DNA from: Sphingomonas profundi
Lineage (GTDB): Bacteria > Pseudomonadota > Alphaproteobacteria > Sphingomonadales > Sphingomonadaceae
Assembly: GCF_009739515.1 (NCBI RefSeq)
Contig: NZ_CP046535.1
Coordinates: forward strand, 3,286,001-3,350,000
Reading direction: 5' to 3'
Length of the DNA: 64,000 bases
This document shows, piece after piece, positions 36,556 through 46,344 of this stretch. The notes under the pieces are model-generated. The model ran no database searches and had not been told where the DNA came from. It worked only from the letters and a program-made list of their open reading frames with translations. Position numbers and translations under genes: made by a program. Position 1 is the stretch's first letter. Each line of letters opens with the position of its first letter.

Positions 36556-39500
36556 TCAGCGATACCACGCGTCGGCGGGCACGCGCGGCGCGATCTCGCC
36601 GCCGTCGCGGCTGAGGCCTGGATGGTAGGAGGGGTCCGCATCCAGCCACGCGCCCCAGCGGGCGAGGAAGCGGGCATGGTCCTCGCCCGATCCCGCCGGC
36701 CGATCCTCTGCCGTGGCCGGGCAGGCGAACTCGGCCGCCGGATCGTACACGATGCGCAGCCCCATGCTGCGCAGGCGCAGGCACAGGTCCGCATCGCCGA
36801 GCAGGCCGGCGAAGCGCGCGTCATACCCGTTCGCCAGCGCCATCACCGATCGGCGGGTGGCGAACACGGTGCCCTCCACCATGGACCATTCGCGCTGGGC
36901 CAGCGCCCAATCCTGATAGGTGCCGGCCAGCCGCCGCCGGCCGCGCCACGGCGCGTCCACCGCGCCTTTTATGGGCGCGAGGCCGGCGTGGCGCAGCCGG
37001 CCGTCCTCACCCACAAGCCGCGCGCCGACGCCGCCGACGCCCTCGTCCACCGCATGGCCCAGCAGCGCCCGCAGCCAGCCCGCCTCGGTCGGCACCGCAT
37101 CCTCGCGCAGGAAGACGATCTGCTCGCTCTCCGCCGCGCGCCACAGGGCGTTGCGGCACGCGGCATCGCCCTCGGCCGGGTCGATGGCGACGTGGCGCAC
37201 CTCGCACGCGGGCGCGGTTGGCAGTGGATCGGCGTCCGCCAGGATCAGGCTGAGCCGGTCCTGCGGCCAGTCCACCGCGGCGATCGCCTCGATCAGCCGG
37301 CGGCGGCGCGACGGATCGGGCGCGGGGGCGGGCACGATCAGCAGCGACACCGCCGGGATCCGCGCCGCATCGAAGCGTCGGCGGGCCGCCAGCAGCTCCG
37401 GGGCGCGCCCGTCGACGATGTCGTGCCCGGCGAGGGATGGCAGCGCCCGCAGCATCACCCGCCGCTCCTCGCGCGGCACCCGCTCGCGGCGGCCGGCGGT
37501 GGCGATCAGCACCGCCGGGATGCGCGCGATCGCCATCCCCGCCTGGTTCGCGCGCAGCAGCAAGTCGTCGCGCGCGGCGGCCCCCCTGGCCGCATCGAAC
37601 CCGCCGAGCGCGACATAGGCGGAGGCGCGCACGATCAGCGGCCAGCCGACATGATTCTGCGCGATCAGCAGGGTGGCATCGAAGCCGGGCTTCAGCCGCA
37701 GCTGGTCGATCGGCTCCGCCTCGCCGAGCGCGAGATCGTCGGCGTAGAAGATCGCCACATCCATGCGGCCATCGGCCTGATCGCGCACCGTCTGCGCAAA
37801 GGCAGGCGCCGCCACCGCGTCGGCCGGCGCGAAGGCCAGCCACAGGTCGCGCGAGTCGGGCACGTCGTCCAGCGCCGGCACCGCGCCGTCCGGCCCCACC
37901 GGCACGATGCGCAGGCCGCGCGCGTCCGCCAGATCGGCGAAGCGTGTGCCGCGGCGGAGATCGCCGACGATCCGATCCGGCGCGGCGGCGGCATCGTCCG
38001 CCGCCAGCGCCTCGGCGAAGCGCGCCAGATAGTCGGTCGCCCGCGCCGCCCACTCGCCGGGCTGCGGCGGCGCCATCAGCGCGACCGGCTGCTCCACCAT
38101 GCGGGCGAGCGCGGCCGCCGCCGCATCGTCGGCGCTCCACAGCCGGTCGAACGGGGGAAAGGCCTCCGCCGCGCCCTCCAGTTCGTCCGCAGCACCCGTC
38201 CAGTAGCCGATCCGGCGCTTCGCCGAGGCGATCGCCTGCCGCTGCCGCCCGGTAAGCGGCGCCGCCGGATCGAGCTGCACCAGCGCGATATCGGCCGGCC
38301 CGGCATGATCGAGGATATCCACCGGCGGCGAGACCGTCGCCTGCCCCGTGGTGAGCGGATGGAGGTTCAGCGACGCCCCCGTCCGTCGCAGCACCGCCAG
38401 CATCGCCCGCGCCGCATCGCCGGCCGCGCCGCGATCGGCCCAGCGGGCAATGAGGGCGATGCGGAGCGGCCGCTCCGCCGCCGCCGCCGCCGGGTGGACG
38501 AGCAGGTCGGCGGACGGCCCCTCCGGCACGCTCCCTCTCGCGAAATCGAGGGTGGCTTCCAGCAGCGGCACGTCGAAGCCGGCCGCGTCCAGCGCGTCGC
38601 GCCAGCCCGCCGTATCGGCATCGTGGAAGGTGCCGCGCAGCAGCAGCAGCTTGACGAACGGAAAGCCCCGCTCGATCAGCCCGCGCCAGTCGAACAGGGT
38701 CGGGTTGATCGCCCGCGGGCTCGGATAGAGGATCTCGATGCGGTGGCCGGCCGCCTCCATCGTCGGGCCGAACGCCACCTCATAGGTCTGGATCACCTCG
38801 TCCTTCGATCCGAGCAGGTGGACCGAGCGCATGAAGCGATGGAACGTCATCGAGGAGAGCAGGCGCGGCCGCACCGCCAGGAAGTAGGTCTGCACGTGCC
38901 AGCGATGCTCGTGGCTGGCGGTGAGCGCGACGAGATCGGCCGCACTCGCCCGCACGCGATCGAGCAGCGCCGCCATCGCCTCGCCGCCGGCCGGAAAGAC
39001 GCTGTCGTTGAGCAGATACAGCGTCCGCGCGCCATAGGCTTCGGGCATCAGTTTCAGGGCATGCGCCCAGCCGGCGAAATCGTAGCCGGCATTGCCGCGC
39101 ACCACCGCGCCGGCGACGAGATCGAGCACCGCCGGCGGCAGATCGATCGCGCGATCGACCGCCGCCACCAGCAGCACGGCCACGCCCGCATCGCGCAGCG
39201 CGGCGAGATAGGCCGGCACGTGCGGTTTCAGCACGCCCGCGGCGGCGTGGGTGACGAACAGCGCGACCTCCCCGGAAGCCGGTATCGCGAACGGCTTGGC
39301 GACGACATGCGGCACGTCCCAGGCCAGCGGCAGCGGCGGCGGGCCCGGCGGGCGCGGGTGCAGCCGCACCGGCGATCCCTCCAGCGCGCGGCCGTCGGGC
39401 AGGCGATGGACCGACACGTCGACCGACTCGCCATCCACGGGCAGATAAGCGTCGAAGCCGAAGCCGCGCACGTCCGGCCGCGGCTGCGCGGCCGTGAGCG

Positions 39501-40443
39501 TGGCGATCGGCGCGCCATCGACGCGGAACTCGATCGTCGGCGGCAGCCCGCCGGGATCGGGCGCGGCGTGGCCGGCGATGCGCCGGCCAAACCAGCCCTC
39601 CAGCCGGCCGGCGAGCGGGTGCAGCACCACCGGCGCGGGATCGAGCGGGCGCCCGTCCGACCGGCGGTAGAGCATTACGGGCACCATCGCGCCGTGAACG
39701 TCCAGCGCCGCCTCGAAGCCGTAGCCGCCCGGCTCGCGGCGGCCGTGCGGCCGGATCGTTCCGACGTGCCGGCCCTCGGCCCGCGCATCGAGCAGCGGCG
39801 GCAGCCCGTCGCCATCCGGCTCCGCCACGCCGCGCAGCGCGCGATCATACCATTGGTCGATCCGCCCGATCGGGGCCGGCGGCGGCACCGGCTCGCCCGG
39901 ATGCAGCAGCACCGGCGATCCGGCGAGGGCGTGGCCATCGGCCTGGCGCCAGGCCGATACCAGCACCTCGCCGCCGGCGATGTCGAGCACCGCCTCGAAG
40001 CCGCCGCCCGCGCCATCGCGGGGCAAGGAGGCGAGCGCCGTGCCCACCACCCGGCCATCGGCGCGGAACTCGATCACGGCAGGCGCGCCGTCCTCGTCCG
40101 GCACCGCGAAGCCGGCGACGGTCCGTTCGTGCCACCCCTCGATCGTGCCGACGAACGGCGCCGGCGCGGGGTGCAGCAGCACCGGCGACTGTACCAGCGC
40201 CCGCCCGTCCGCGCGGCTCACCACCACCTGCACGGCGTCGCCCTCGATCGGCAGCGTGGCGGAGAAGCGGAGCGCGCCCGGTTCCGCGCCCGGCCCGTCC
40301 GCCAGCGCGCGGCCGACGAGCCGGCCGTCCACGCGGAACTCCACGATAGGCGGCAGGCCCGTATCGTCGGCGGGCACGATGCCGGCGATCGTGCGGTCGT
40401 GCCAGTTGTCGACGCGGCCGGGCGGTTCGGCTGCGTCGCTCAT
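36556..40443 (-). CDS. 1295-aa glycan-assembly protein: four tandem repeats, RgpF-like and GT2-like domains
   Basis: Residues 11-363 hold four copies of an 80-90-residue unit (see repeat entry). An RgpF/rhamnan-synthesis-F-like domain follows (about 393-690: ALFVTHAAAG, GNAGYDFAGWAHALK, LNDSVFPAG). A variable region with weak GT-like elements leads to a C-terminal GT2-like domain (about 1035-1295) with IVFLREDAVPTEAGWL, RHAGLAPIKGA and LLGDADLCLRLRSMG. No signal peptide or membrane helix is seen, so it is probably cytoplasmic. RgpF proteins extend rhamnose polymers. Next to gmd, this suggests a deoxyhexose surface polysaccharide, though the acceptor is unknown. Confidence 0.85.
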   Translation of the reverse strand: MSDAAEPPGRVDNWHDRTIAGIVPADDTGLPPIVEFRVDGRLVGRALADGPGAEPGALRFSATLPIEGDAVQVVVSRADGRALVQSPVLLHPAPAPFVGTIEGWHERTVAGFAVPDEDGAPAVIEFRADGRVVGTALASLPRDGAGGGFEAVLDIAGGEVLVSAWRQADGHALAGSPVLLHPGEPVPPPAPIGRIDQWYDRALRGVAEPDGDGLPPLLDARAEGRHVGTIRPHGRREPGGYGFEAALDVHGAMVPVMLYRRSDGRPLDPAPVVLHPLAGRLEGWFGRRIAGHAAPDPGGLPPTIEFRVDGAPIATLTAAQPRPDVRGFGFDAYLPVDGESVDVSVHRLPDGRALEGSPVRLHPRPPGPPPLPLAWDVPHVVAKPFAIPASGEVALFVTHAAAGVLKPHVPAYLAALRDAGVAVLLVAAVDRAIDLPPAVLDLVAGAVVRGNAGYDFAGWAHALKLMPEAYGARTLYLLNDSVFPAGGEAMAALLDRVRASAADLVALTASHEHRWHVQTYFLAVRPRLLSSMTFHRFMRSVHLLGSKDEVIQTYEVAFGPTMEAAGHRIEILYPSPRAINPTLFDWRGLIERGFPFVKLLLLRGTFHDADTAGWRDALDAAGFDVPLLEATLDFARGSVPEGPSADLLVHPAAAAAERPLRIALIARWADRGAAGDAARAMLAVLRRTGASLNLHPLTTGQATVSPPVDILDHAGPADIALVQLDPAAPLTGRQRQAIASAKRRIGYWTGAADELEGAAEAFPPFDRLWSADDAAAAALARMVEQPVALMAPPQPGEWAARATDYLARFAEALAADDAAAAPDRIVGDLRRGTRFADLADARGLRIVPVGPDGAVPALDDVPDSRDLWLAFAPADAVAAPAFAQTVRDQADGRMDVAIFYADDLALGEAEPIDQLRLKPGFDATLLIAQNHVGWPLIVRASAYVALGGFDAARGAAARDDLLLRANQAGMAIARIPAVLIATAGRRERVPREERRVMLRALPSLAGHDIVDGRAPELLAARRRFDAARIPAVSLLIVPAPAPDPSRRRRLIEAIAAVDWPQDRLSLILADADPLPTAPACEVRHVAIDPAEGDAACRNALWRAAESEQIVFLREDAVPTEAGWLRALLGHAVDEGVGGVGARLVGEDGRLRHAGLAPIKGAVDAPWRGRRRLAGTYQDWALAQREWSMVEGTVFATRRSVMALANGYDARFAGLLGDADLCLRLRSMGLRIVYDPAAEFACPATAEDRPAGSGEDHARFLARWGAWLDADPSYHPGLSRDGGEIAPRVPADAWYR
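39354..40413 (-). repeat. four tandem copies of an undescribed protein repeat
   Basis: The encoded repeats span residues 11-92, 101-182, 195-276 and 280-363 of the glycan protein. Each follows the pattern W(H/F/Y)xRxxxG, then GLPPxxEFRxDG, a Phe-Glu-Ala-like strand, VxVxxxRxxDGRxL, and ends SPVxLHP. They read as beta-sandwich-like modules, possibly sugar-binding, but I do not recognise a named family. Confidence 0.75.
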
Positions 40444-40558
40444 TGAGCCCGCCTCCCGGGCCGACTTCCAGACCGATCGGGCCGGACCATGCGTGCCGGT
40501 GTGCCCGCGCGTGTTCGGCCGCGCAAGGCCAGCCGCCGCGCCGCCGCCGGTCGTCCGC

Positions 40559-41659
<1,101 letters not shown>

Positions 41660-41703
41660 CTATCCGAACCGTTCCCGCGTGGAGATCGGCGTCGGCCGCG
41701 GCC

Positions 41704-42186
41704 TCAGGCGGCGGGCTCCAGATGATCGGCATAGCCGGCCAGGAAGGCGGGATCGACGAAGCATTGCCGCAGCGTGACGGACTGGAAGCGCCACCCTTCG
41801 GCCGTGCGCACATAGCTGTCGCTGTAGATGTTCGAGAGCCAGATCGGCGCCGGATCGTCCGCCGTGGTGAAGGCGAACAGGCCGGTGACGCTGCCGGACG
41901 CGCGATCGCCCTCGATCTCGATCAGCGGGTTCAGCATATAGTGCATGGCGCACTGCCACTGGGTGGTGAGCGCGCCCATCATCGCCTCGATCTCGGCCGG
42001 GCCGGTGGCCGCGCCCATGCCGACGTCGAAGGTGCCGTCCTCCGCGAACAGGGCGGCGAACGCCTTCAGGTCGCCCCCCTGCCCGTCGAGGATGTTGGCG
42101 CCATAGGCATAGCGCGAGCGCAGCTTGGTGAGCTCCTGCATGTCCTCGATGCGCTGCAGCCGCTGCTCGATCGAGAGGTCGCTCAT
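41704..42186 (-). CDS. NTF2/SnoaL-like protein (possible oxygenase small subunit)
   Basis: 160 aa with the cone-shaped SnoaL/NTF2-like fold: an N-terminal helix (LSIEQRLQRIEDMQELTKLRSRYAYGAN in part), LFAEDGTFDVG, MHYMLNPLIEIEGDRASG, and a C-terminal beta sheet. Beta subunits of ring-hydroxylating oxygenases share this fold. Its ATG overlaps the stop of the Rieske gene by four bases, so translation is probably coupled and a partnership is likely. Alternatively it is a separate hydratase or isomerase. Confidence 0.82.
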   Translation of the reverse strand: MSDLSIEQRLQRIEDMQELTKLRSRYAYGANILDGQGGDLKAFAALFAEDGTFDVGMGAATGPAEIEAMMGALTTQWQCAMHYMLNPLIEIEGDRASGSVTGLFAFTTADDPAPIWLSNIYSDSYVRTAEGWRFQSVTLRQCFVDPAFLAGYADHLEPAA

Positions 42187-43523
42187 CGCCGTCCTTCCAG
42201 ATAGTCGTTCAGCACCTCGTGGAAGAAGCGCACGCGCGTCTCCTGCGCGGCGAGATACGCGTCGGTATAGCCCTGCGAGCGCATGCCGCGCTGCTGCCCC
42301 TCGGCCAGCATCATGTCCTGATAGACGATCTGCCCCTCCAGCTCGGGGATGCCGCGGCCATTGTCGAACTGGCGATGGTCGAACTCGGCCTCGGCCAGCG
42401 GCTTCGGCCCGGCCATGATGCTCTCCACCGTGGTGCCGCTGCCGGCCGGCCAGGCCATGCACCACAGATCGAACGTGCACTTGTTCGGATCGTCGGGATG
42501 CGGCTCGGTGCGGAAGAAGATGAAATTGTCGGGCAGGAACGAGAGGGTGACGTTCGGGAACAGCACGGTATGCGGGCTGTCGGTCAGCTCCTCGTCGTTC
42601 ATATGTTCATAGTGGGCGAAGCCTCTGGCCTTCCAGTTGGCGCGCTTGGCGGCCTTCAGGTCTAGCCAGCCCTGCATCGCCTTGGTCTCGAAGTCCGGAT
42701 AGGAGTCCGGGTCGATGTCCCACTGGCGCAGGATATAGTCGAACGGATGGTCCACGCCTTCCGGCAGGCGATCGGTGAGCGACGGGCGCATCGGCTGCAC
42801 GGTGCGGCCATGCCCCTGCGGGTACATTTCGTGGCGCGAGCTGTCGACGTCCTGGTCGATCCACGGCGGCACCTGCGGGTGGGCGGTGCGGGTGTGGTAG
42901 CTCTCGGAGAAGTTGTCGGTCGCGAACTTCCAGTTCGTGTTCAGATCGATCTTCATCCACACCACGCGGGTGAGGCTGTCGAGCGGGTAGTTCTTGTAGA
43001 TCTCCGGTATGGGATCGAGGAATTCCATGAGGCCCGGCGCGGTATCGCTCATGCAGTACCAGATGAAGCCGCCCCACGTGTCGCAGCGCAGCTCCTTCAG
43101 CTTCAGCTTGCCGCACGGATTGCCCTGAGGGAAATCCTCCGGATCCTGCAGATCCTTGAGGATGCCGTCGGTGCCCCACAGCCAGCCGTGATACGGACAT
43201 TCGAAGCCGGCGTTCACACTGGCCGAGTTCCACACCAGCCGCTGCCCGCGATGGCCGCAGGCATTGTAGAACGCCTTGATCGAGCCGTCCTCCTGGCGGA
43301 CGCAGATGACGCTCTCGTGCATGAAGTCGTGCACGACATAGTCGCCCGCCTCCTCCAGCTCGTTCACGCGGCCGGCGACGTGCCAGATCCGCTTCCACAT
43401 GTGCTCCCACTCGCGATCGGCGAAGTCCTTGGACCAGTAGCGGTCGCCGGTGATCGGGTCGCCGCGCAGATTGGCCGAGTCGCGGCCGTCCATCGTCAGC
43501 GGATGCTTCACGGGCTGTGTCAT
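42183..43523 (-). CDS. Rieske ring-hydroxylating oxygenase, large subunit
   Basis: 446 aa. The N-terminal Rieske domain has CGHRGQRL and CPYHGW for the 2Fe-2S cluster. The catalytic iron site starts with DNFSESYHTRTAH. The rest of the C-terminal domain is full length. It would hydroxylate an aromatic or similar ring using electrons from ferredoxin and reductase not encoded here. ATG 43523 follows GGAGG. It heads a short operon with the NTF2-like gene and has the shared palindrome 44 bases upstream. Substrate is unknown. Confidence 0.93.
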   Translation of the reverse strand: MTQPVKHPLTMDGRDSANLRGDPITGDRYWSKDFADREWEHMWKRIWHVAGRVNELEEAGDYVVHDFMHESVICVRQEDGSIKAFYNACGHRGQRLVWNSASVNAGFECPYHGWLWGTDGILKDLQDPEDFPQGNPCGKLKLKELRCDTWGGFIWYCMSDTAPGLMEFLDPIPEIYKNYPLDSLTRVVWMKIDLNTNWKFATDNFSESYHTRTAHPQVPPWIDQDVDSSRHEMYPQGHGRTVQPMRPSLTDRLPEGVDHPFDYILRQWDIDPDSYPDFETKAMQGWLDLKAAKRANWKARGFAHYEHMNDEELTDSPHTVLFPNVTLSFLPDNFIFFRTEPHPDDPNKCTFDLWCMAWPAGSGTTVESIMAGPKPLAEAEFDHRQFDNGRGIPELEGQIVYQDMMLAEGQQRGMRSQGYTDAYLAAQETRVRFFHEVLNDYLEGRR

Positions 43524-43566
43524 CGATCCTCCATCCCATCCGCGACTCGCGCGGTCTGTCCTTGCG

Positions 43567-43584
43567 ATTGGTCGAACGTCCAAT
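43567..43584. promoter_or_regulatory. palindromic operator candidate upstream of the Rieske operon
   Basis: ATTGGTCGAACGTCCAAT has ATTGG/CCAAT arms. Thirteen of its central 16 bases match the element at 48789-48804. A minus-strand TAAATT (43587-43582) overlaps one edge and could be a -10 box, so binding there would interfere with transcription. The regulator is not identified in the window. Confidence 0.55.
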
Positions 43585-43642
43585 TTACCGCGATCCTAGC
43601 TTCGGTCGGCGGCCATGCAACTGGTAAAAGATCAAGGTTCGC

Positions 43643-44278
43643 TCAGCGGAAGCGGGCGAGATCGATCGGCACGTCGAACGCCTTGCCGCTCGCATCGGTG
43701 AATTGCAGCCGACCGGCGCGCTGGCCCGCGCCGGCCAGCGCGGCTAGATCGAAGCGGTACGTCACGGTGGCCACGCGCCGCTCGCGCGCCCCCGCCGCCA
43801 GCGGATAGACCGCCTCCGACAGCGGCGAGTGATCCGGCGGGCCGCTGGCCGGAACCGTCGCGCCATCGAACGCCAGCCGCGCCGGGCCGAAGCGATCGGC
43901 AAAATCCCTGTCCTCCGCATCCCTGCCGTGCGCGTAGATCAGGATGGCGAGCGTCCCCGCCGGCAGCCCGGCCCGGCGATAGGCGTCCTCGGGCGAAACG
44001 GGGCGTTCGGTGTAGGCGGCGATGAAGGCGGCGTGGCGCGTCCGCTCCCAGGGGGTCGCAACGACGATCGCGTCGACGCTGCCGTCGGCCGGATCGATGC
44101 CGCGCGCGTCGCGCACCGCGTAGAGCACATGGTCCTTCACGCGGTAGCCCTCGTGCGCCGCCACCATCGCGCGCGCCTCGCCGGCGGCCGCCGTGATCGC
44201 GGCCGGGCCGGGCGCCAGGTCAGCCGCCGTCGCCGGGCAGGTCGCGGCCAGCGCCAGGATCGCGGCGGCGGCCCTCAT
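43643..44278 (-). CDS. secreted protein of unknown function downstream of the quinoprotein gene
   Basis: 211 aa. The N-terminus MRAAAAILALAATCPATAAD is a signal peptide with an Ala-x-Ala site. The mature protein has no motif I recognise: an acidic, mixed alpha/beta sequence with KDHVLYAVRDARGIDPADGSVDAI (in part) and a beta-rich C-terminus. The ATG shares ATGA with the quinoprotein stop, so it is co-translated and probably exported to the same compartment. It could be an accessory or substrate-binding factor for the dehydrogenase. Confidence 0.75.
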   Translation of the reverse strand: MRAAAAILALAATCPATAADLAPGPAAITAAAGEARAMVAAHEGYRVKDHVLYAVRDARGIDPADGSVDAIVVATPWERTRHAAFIAAYTERPVSPEDAYRRAGLPAGTLAILIYAHGRDAEDRDFADRFGPARLAFDGATVPASGPPDHSPLSEAVYPLAAGARERRVATVTYRFDLAALAGAGQRAGRLQFTDASGKAFDVPIDLARFR

Positions 44279-46293
44279 CGGTCCGGCAGGGCGAACACGA
44301 CCACGGTCATCGCGCCCGTCGTCCTCCAGGTGCTGCGCGAGCTGTTGCCCGAGGTGATCGCAACATACTGCTTGCCGCCGACCAGGTAGGTCGATGCGGC
44401 GCCCGCCACCGCGCCGCCGGTGTTGAAGCTGTAGAGCACCTCGCCGCTCGTTGCGCTCAACGCCAGGAAGTTGCCGTCGAGATCGCCGGTGAACACCACG
44501 TCGCCGGCGGTGGGCGTCAGGGCCGCCAGCATCGGCGTGCGCGCCTCGCGCGACCACATCTCCTTGCCGGTCGCGGCGTCCAGCGCCTTCGTCCAGCCCT
44601 TGGCGGTCTCCACCGGATCCCAGGTATGGTCGCCGCCGAAATAGGAGGAGCCCTCGATATAGCGGCTTTCTGACAGGCGGGTCGTGCCGCACCAGTTGAC
44701 CGAATTGACGTAGAGCCGCTTCTGCTTCGGCGAGTAGGCCGTGCCGTTCCACTGCACGCCGCCGACGATGCCGGGGCAGTGATGCACGCCCTCCGGCGTG
44801 ATCGGCGTGTCGATATTCTCGTGCGGGCTCACCTCGGTCTTCGCCACCAGCCGGTGCGTCTTGCGATCGTAGATATAGACCCAGCCGCCCTTGTTCGCGA
44901 CGGCCATATAGCCCTTGCCGCCCTGATCGTAGACGATCGGCGAGGCGGCGGTATCCCAGTCGTGGATGTCGTGGGGCACCTGCTGCGCCCACCATTTCAG
45001 CTTGCCCGTCTTGTAGTCGACGACGACGACCGAGTCGGTGAACAGATTGTCGCCGGGCCGCAGCGCACCGTCATAATCGGGCGCCGGATTGCCGACGGAG
45101 AAGTAGAGCGAGCCGTCCTTCGGCTGGAGGGCGAACGACGCCCACATCGATCCGCCGCCCTTCTCGGCGCCCTTCTTCCACGTCTCCGCGCCGGTCTCCT
45201 TGCCGGTCGGGATCACGTTGAAGGTCCATACGCGCCTGCCGGTCTCGACATCGAAGGCGAAGATGTGGCCGTTCGCGCCCCAGTCCGCCCCGGCCTCGCC
45301 GATGAAGACGAGCCCGTCATAGGCGACCGGCGCGGCGCTCAGCCAATAGCCATGCTCCTTGTTGGACATGTGGACGTCCCACAGCTGGTCGCCCGTCTTC
45401 GCGTCGATGGCGATGAAGTGGCCGTTCGGCGTCACGCGGAACAGCTTGCCGCGATAGATCGCCACGCCGCGGCTCAGCACCACCGTCGTCGAATTGTCGG
45501 CCGGGTAGCTGTTCACCCACTTCTTGCGGCACGTCGCCGGATCGATCGCATAGGTGCTGTAGGGCGAGGTGATGTACATCGTCCCGTCATAGACGACGGG
45601 GCTCGCCTGGAAGGCGCCCACCTCGCCCAGCTGGAACACGCATTTTGCGACGAGCGTCTTCGCGTTGCCGGCGTTGATCTGGTCCAGCGCCGAATAGCGC
45701 GTCCCGTCATAGCCCTTATTGTACATCAGCCAGACGGAATCGTCGGCCTTCACCAGATCGGCATCGTCCGGCCCGGCGGTGGTCGCCTTGGCGACGGTGG
45801 CGGGCGGCGCGGGCAGCACCGGCCGCTCGCGCGGCGCCATCGGCACGGCCGCGCCACCCGGCGGCACCAGCGCCACCTTGATGCTCTCGGCGGTCATCGG
45901 CGCCGCCGTCGGCTGGTAGCCGTTGCGCGAGAGGATGTAGGCGGTGAGATCGGTATATTGCTGGTCGGTCAGGCTGCGCGGGGCCTGCAGCGGCATCATG
46001 CTCCTCATGATGTGGAACAGGTCGTCCACCGTCTTGCGGCCGGATGCCCACATCTGGGCGAAATGGGTGCCGGCCAGCGCCGGCCCGGCCACCCCTTCCA
46101 GCGACGCGCCGTGGCAGGCGGCGCATTCCCGGTCGTAGATCACCCGGCCGGAGGCGGCCTGCGCGGCGGTGAAGCTCGGCGCGTCGGTGACGCGCGGGGC
46201 GGGGTTCTCCGCCGGTACCGCGCCGACGAGCGCCGGCAGCGCCGCCATCAGGGCGGCGGCGGCAAGGATCAGGCGGCTGTGCGGAATGGCCAA
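44275..46293 (-). CDS. PQQ-dependent (quinoprotein) dehydrogenase with N-terminal cytochrome c
   Basis: About 672 aa from a TTG start preceded by GAGAGGA; a GTG at 46344 is less likely. A signal peptide is followed by a cytochrome c domain (CAACH, about residue 56) and, after a Pro/Ala linker, an eight-blade beta-propeller with tryptophan-docking-type repeats. PQQ-site features include NKGYDGTRYSALDQIN, GEAGADWGANGHIFAFDVE and HDIHDWDTAASPIV. It oxidises an alcohol or aldehyde in the periplasm. The haem lies N-terminal, whereas type II quinohaemoprotein alcohol dehydrogenases carry it C-terminal. The family's usual vicinal cysteine pair is not seen. Confidence 0.9.
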   Translation of the reverse strand: MAIPHSRLILAAAALMAALPALVGAVPAENPAPRVTDAPSFTAAQAASGRVIYDRECAACHGASLEGVAGPALAGTHFAQMWASGRKTVDDLFHIMRSMMPLQAPRSLTDQQYTDLTAYILSRNGYQPTAAPMTAESIKVALVPPGGAAVPMAPRERPVLPAPPATVAKATTAGPDDADLVKADDSVWLMYNKGYDGTRYSALDQINAGNAKTLVAKCVFQLGEVGAFQASPVVYDGTMYITSPYSTYAIDPATCRKKWVNSYPADNSTTVVLSRGVAIYRGKLFRVTPNGHFIAIDAKTGDQLWDVHMSNKEHGYWLSAAPVAYDGLVFIGEAGADWGANGHIFAFDVETGRRVWTFNVIPTGKETGAETWKKGAEKGGGSMWASFALQPKDGSLYFSVGNPAPDYDGALRPGDNLFTDSVVVVDYKTGKLKWWAQQVPHDIHDWDTAASPIVYDQGGKGYMAVANKGGWVYIYDRKTHRLVAKTEVSPHENIDTPITPEGVHHCPGIVGGVQWNGTAYSPKQKRLYVNSVNWCGTTRLSESRYIEGSSYFGGDHTWDPVETAKGWTKALDAATGKEMWSREARTPMLAALTPTAGDVVFTGDLDGNFLALSATSGEVLYSFNTGGAVAGAASTYLVGGKQYVAITSGNSSRSTWRTTGAMTVVVFALPDR

Positions 46294-46344
46294 GCGATAT
46301 CCTCTCGCAATCGCGGGCCGGTCGCCATCGCCGACCTCGCGCAC

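Noticed and set aside
36388-40446. Open frame of 1352 codons opposite the glycan protein gene
   Set aside because: Shadow of the real gene: Arg/His-rich low-information sequence with no motif, and no ribosome-binding site.
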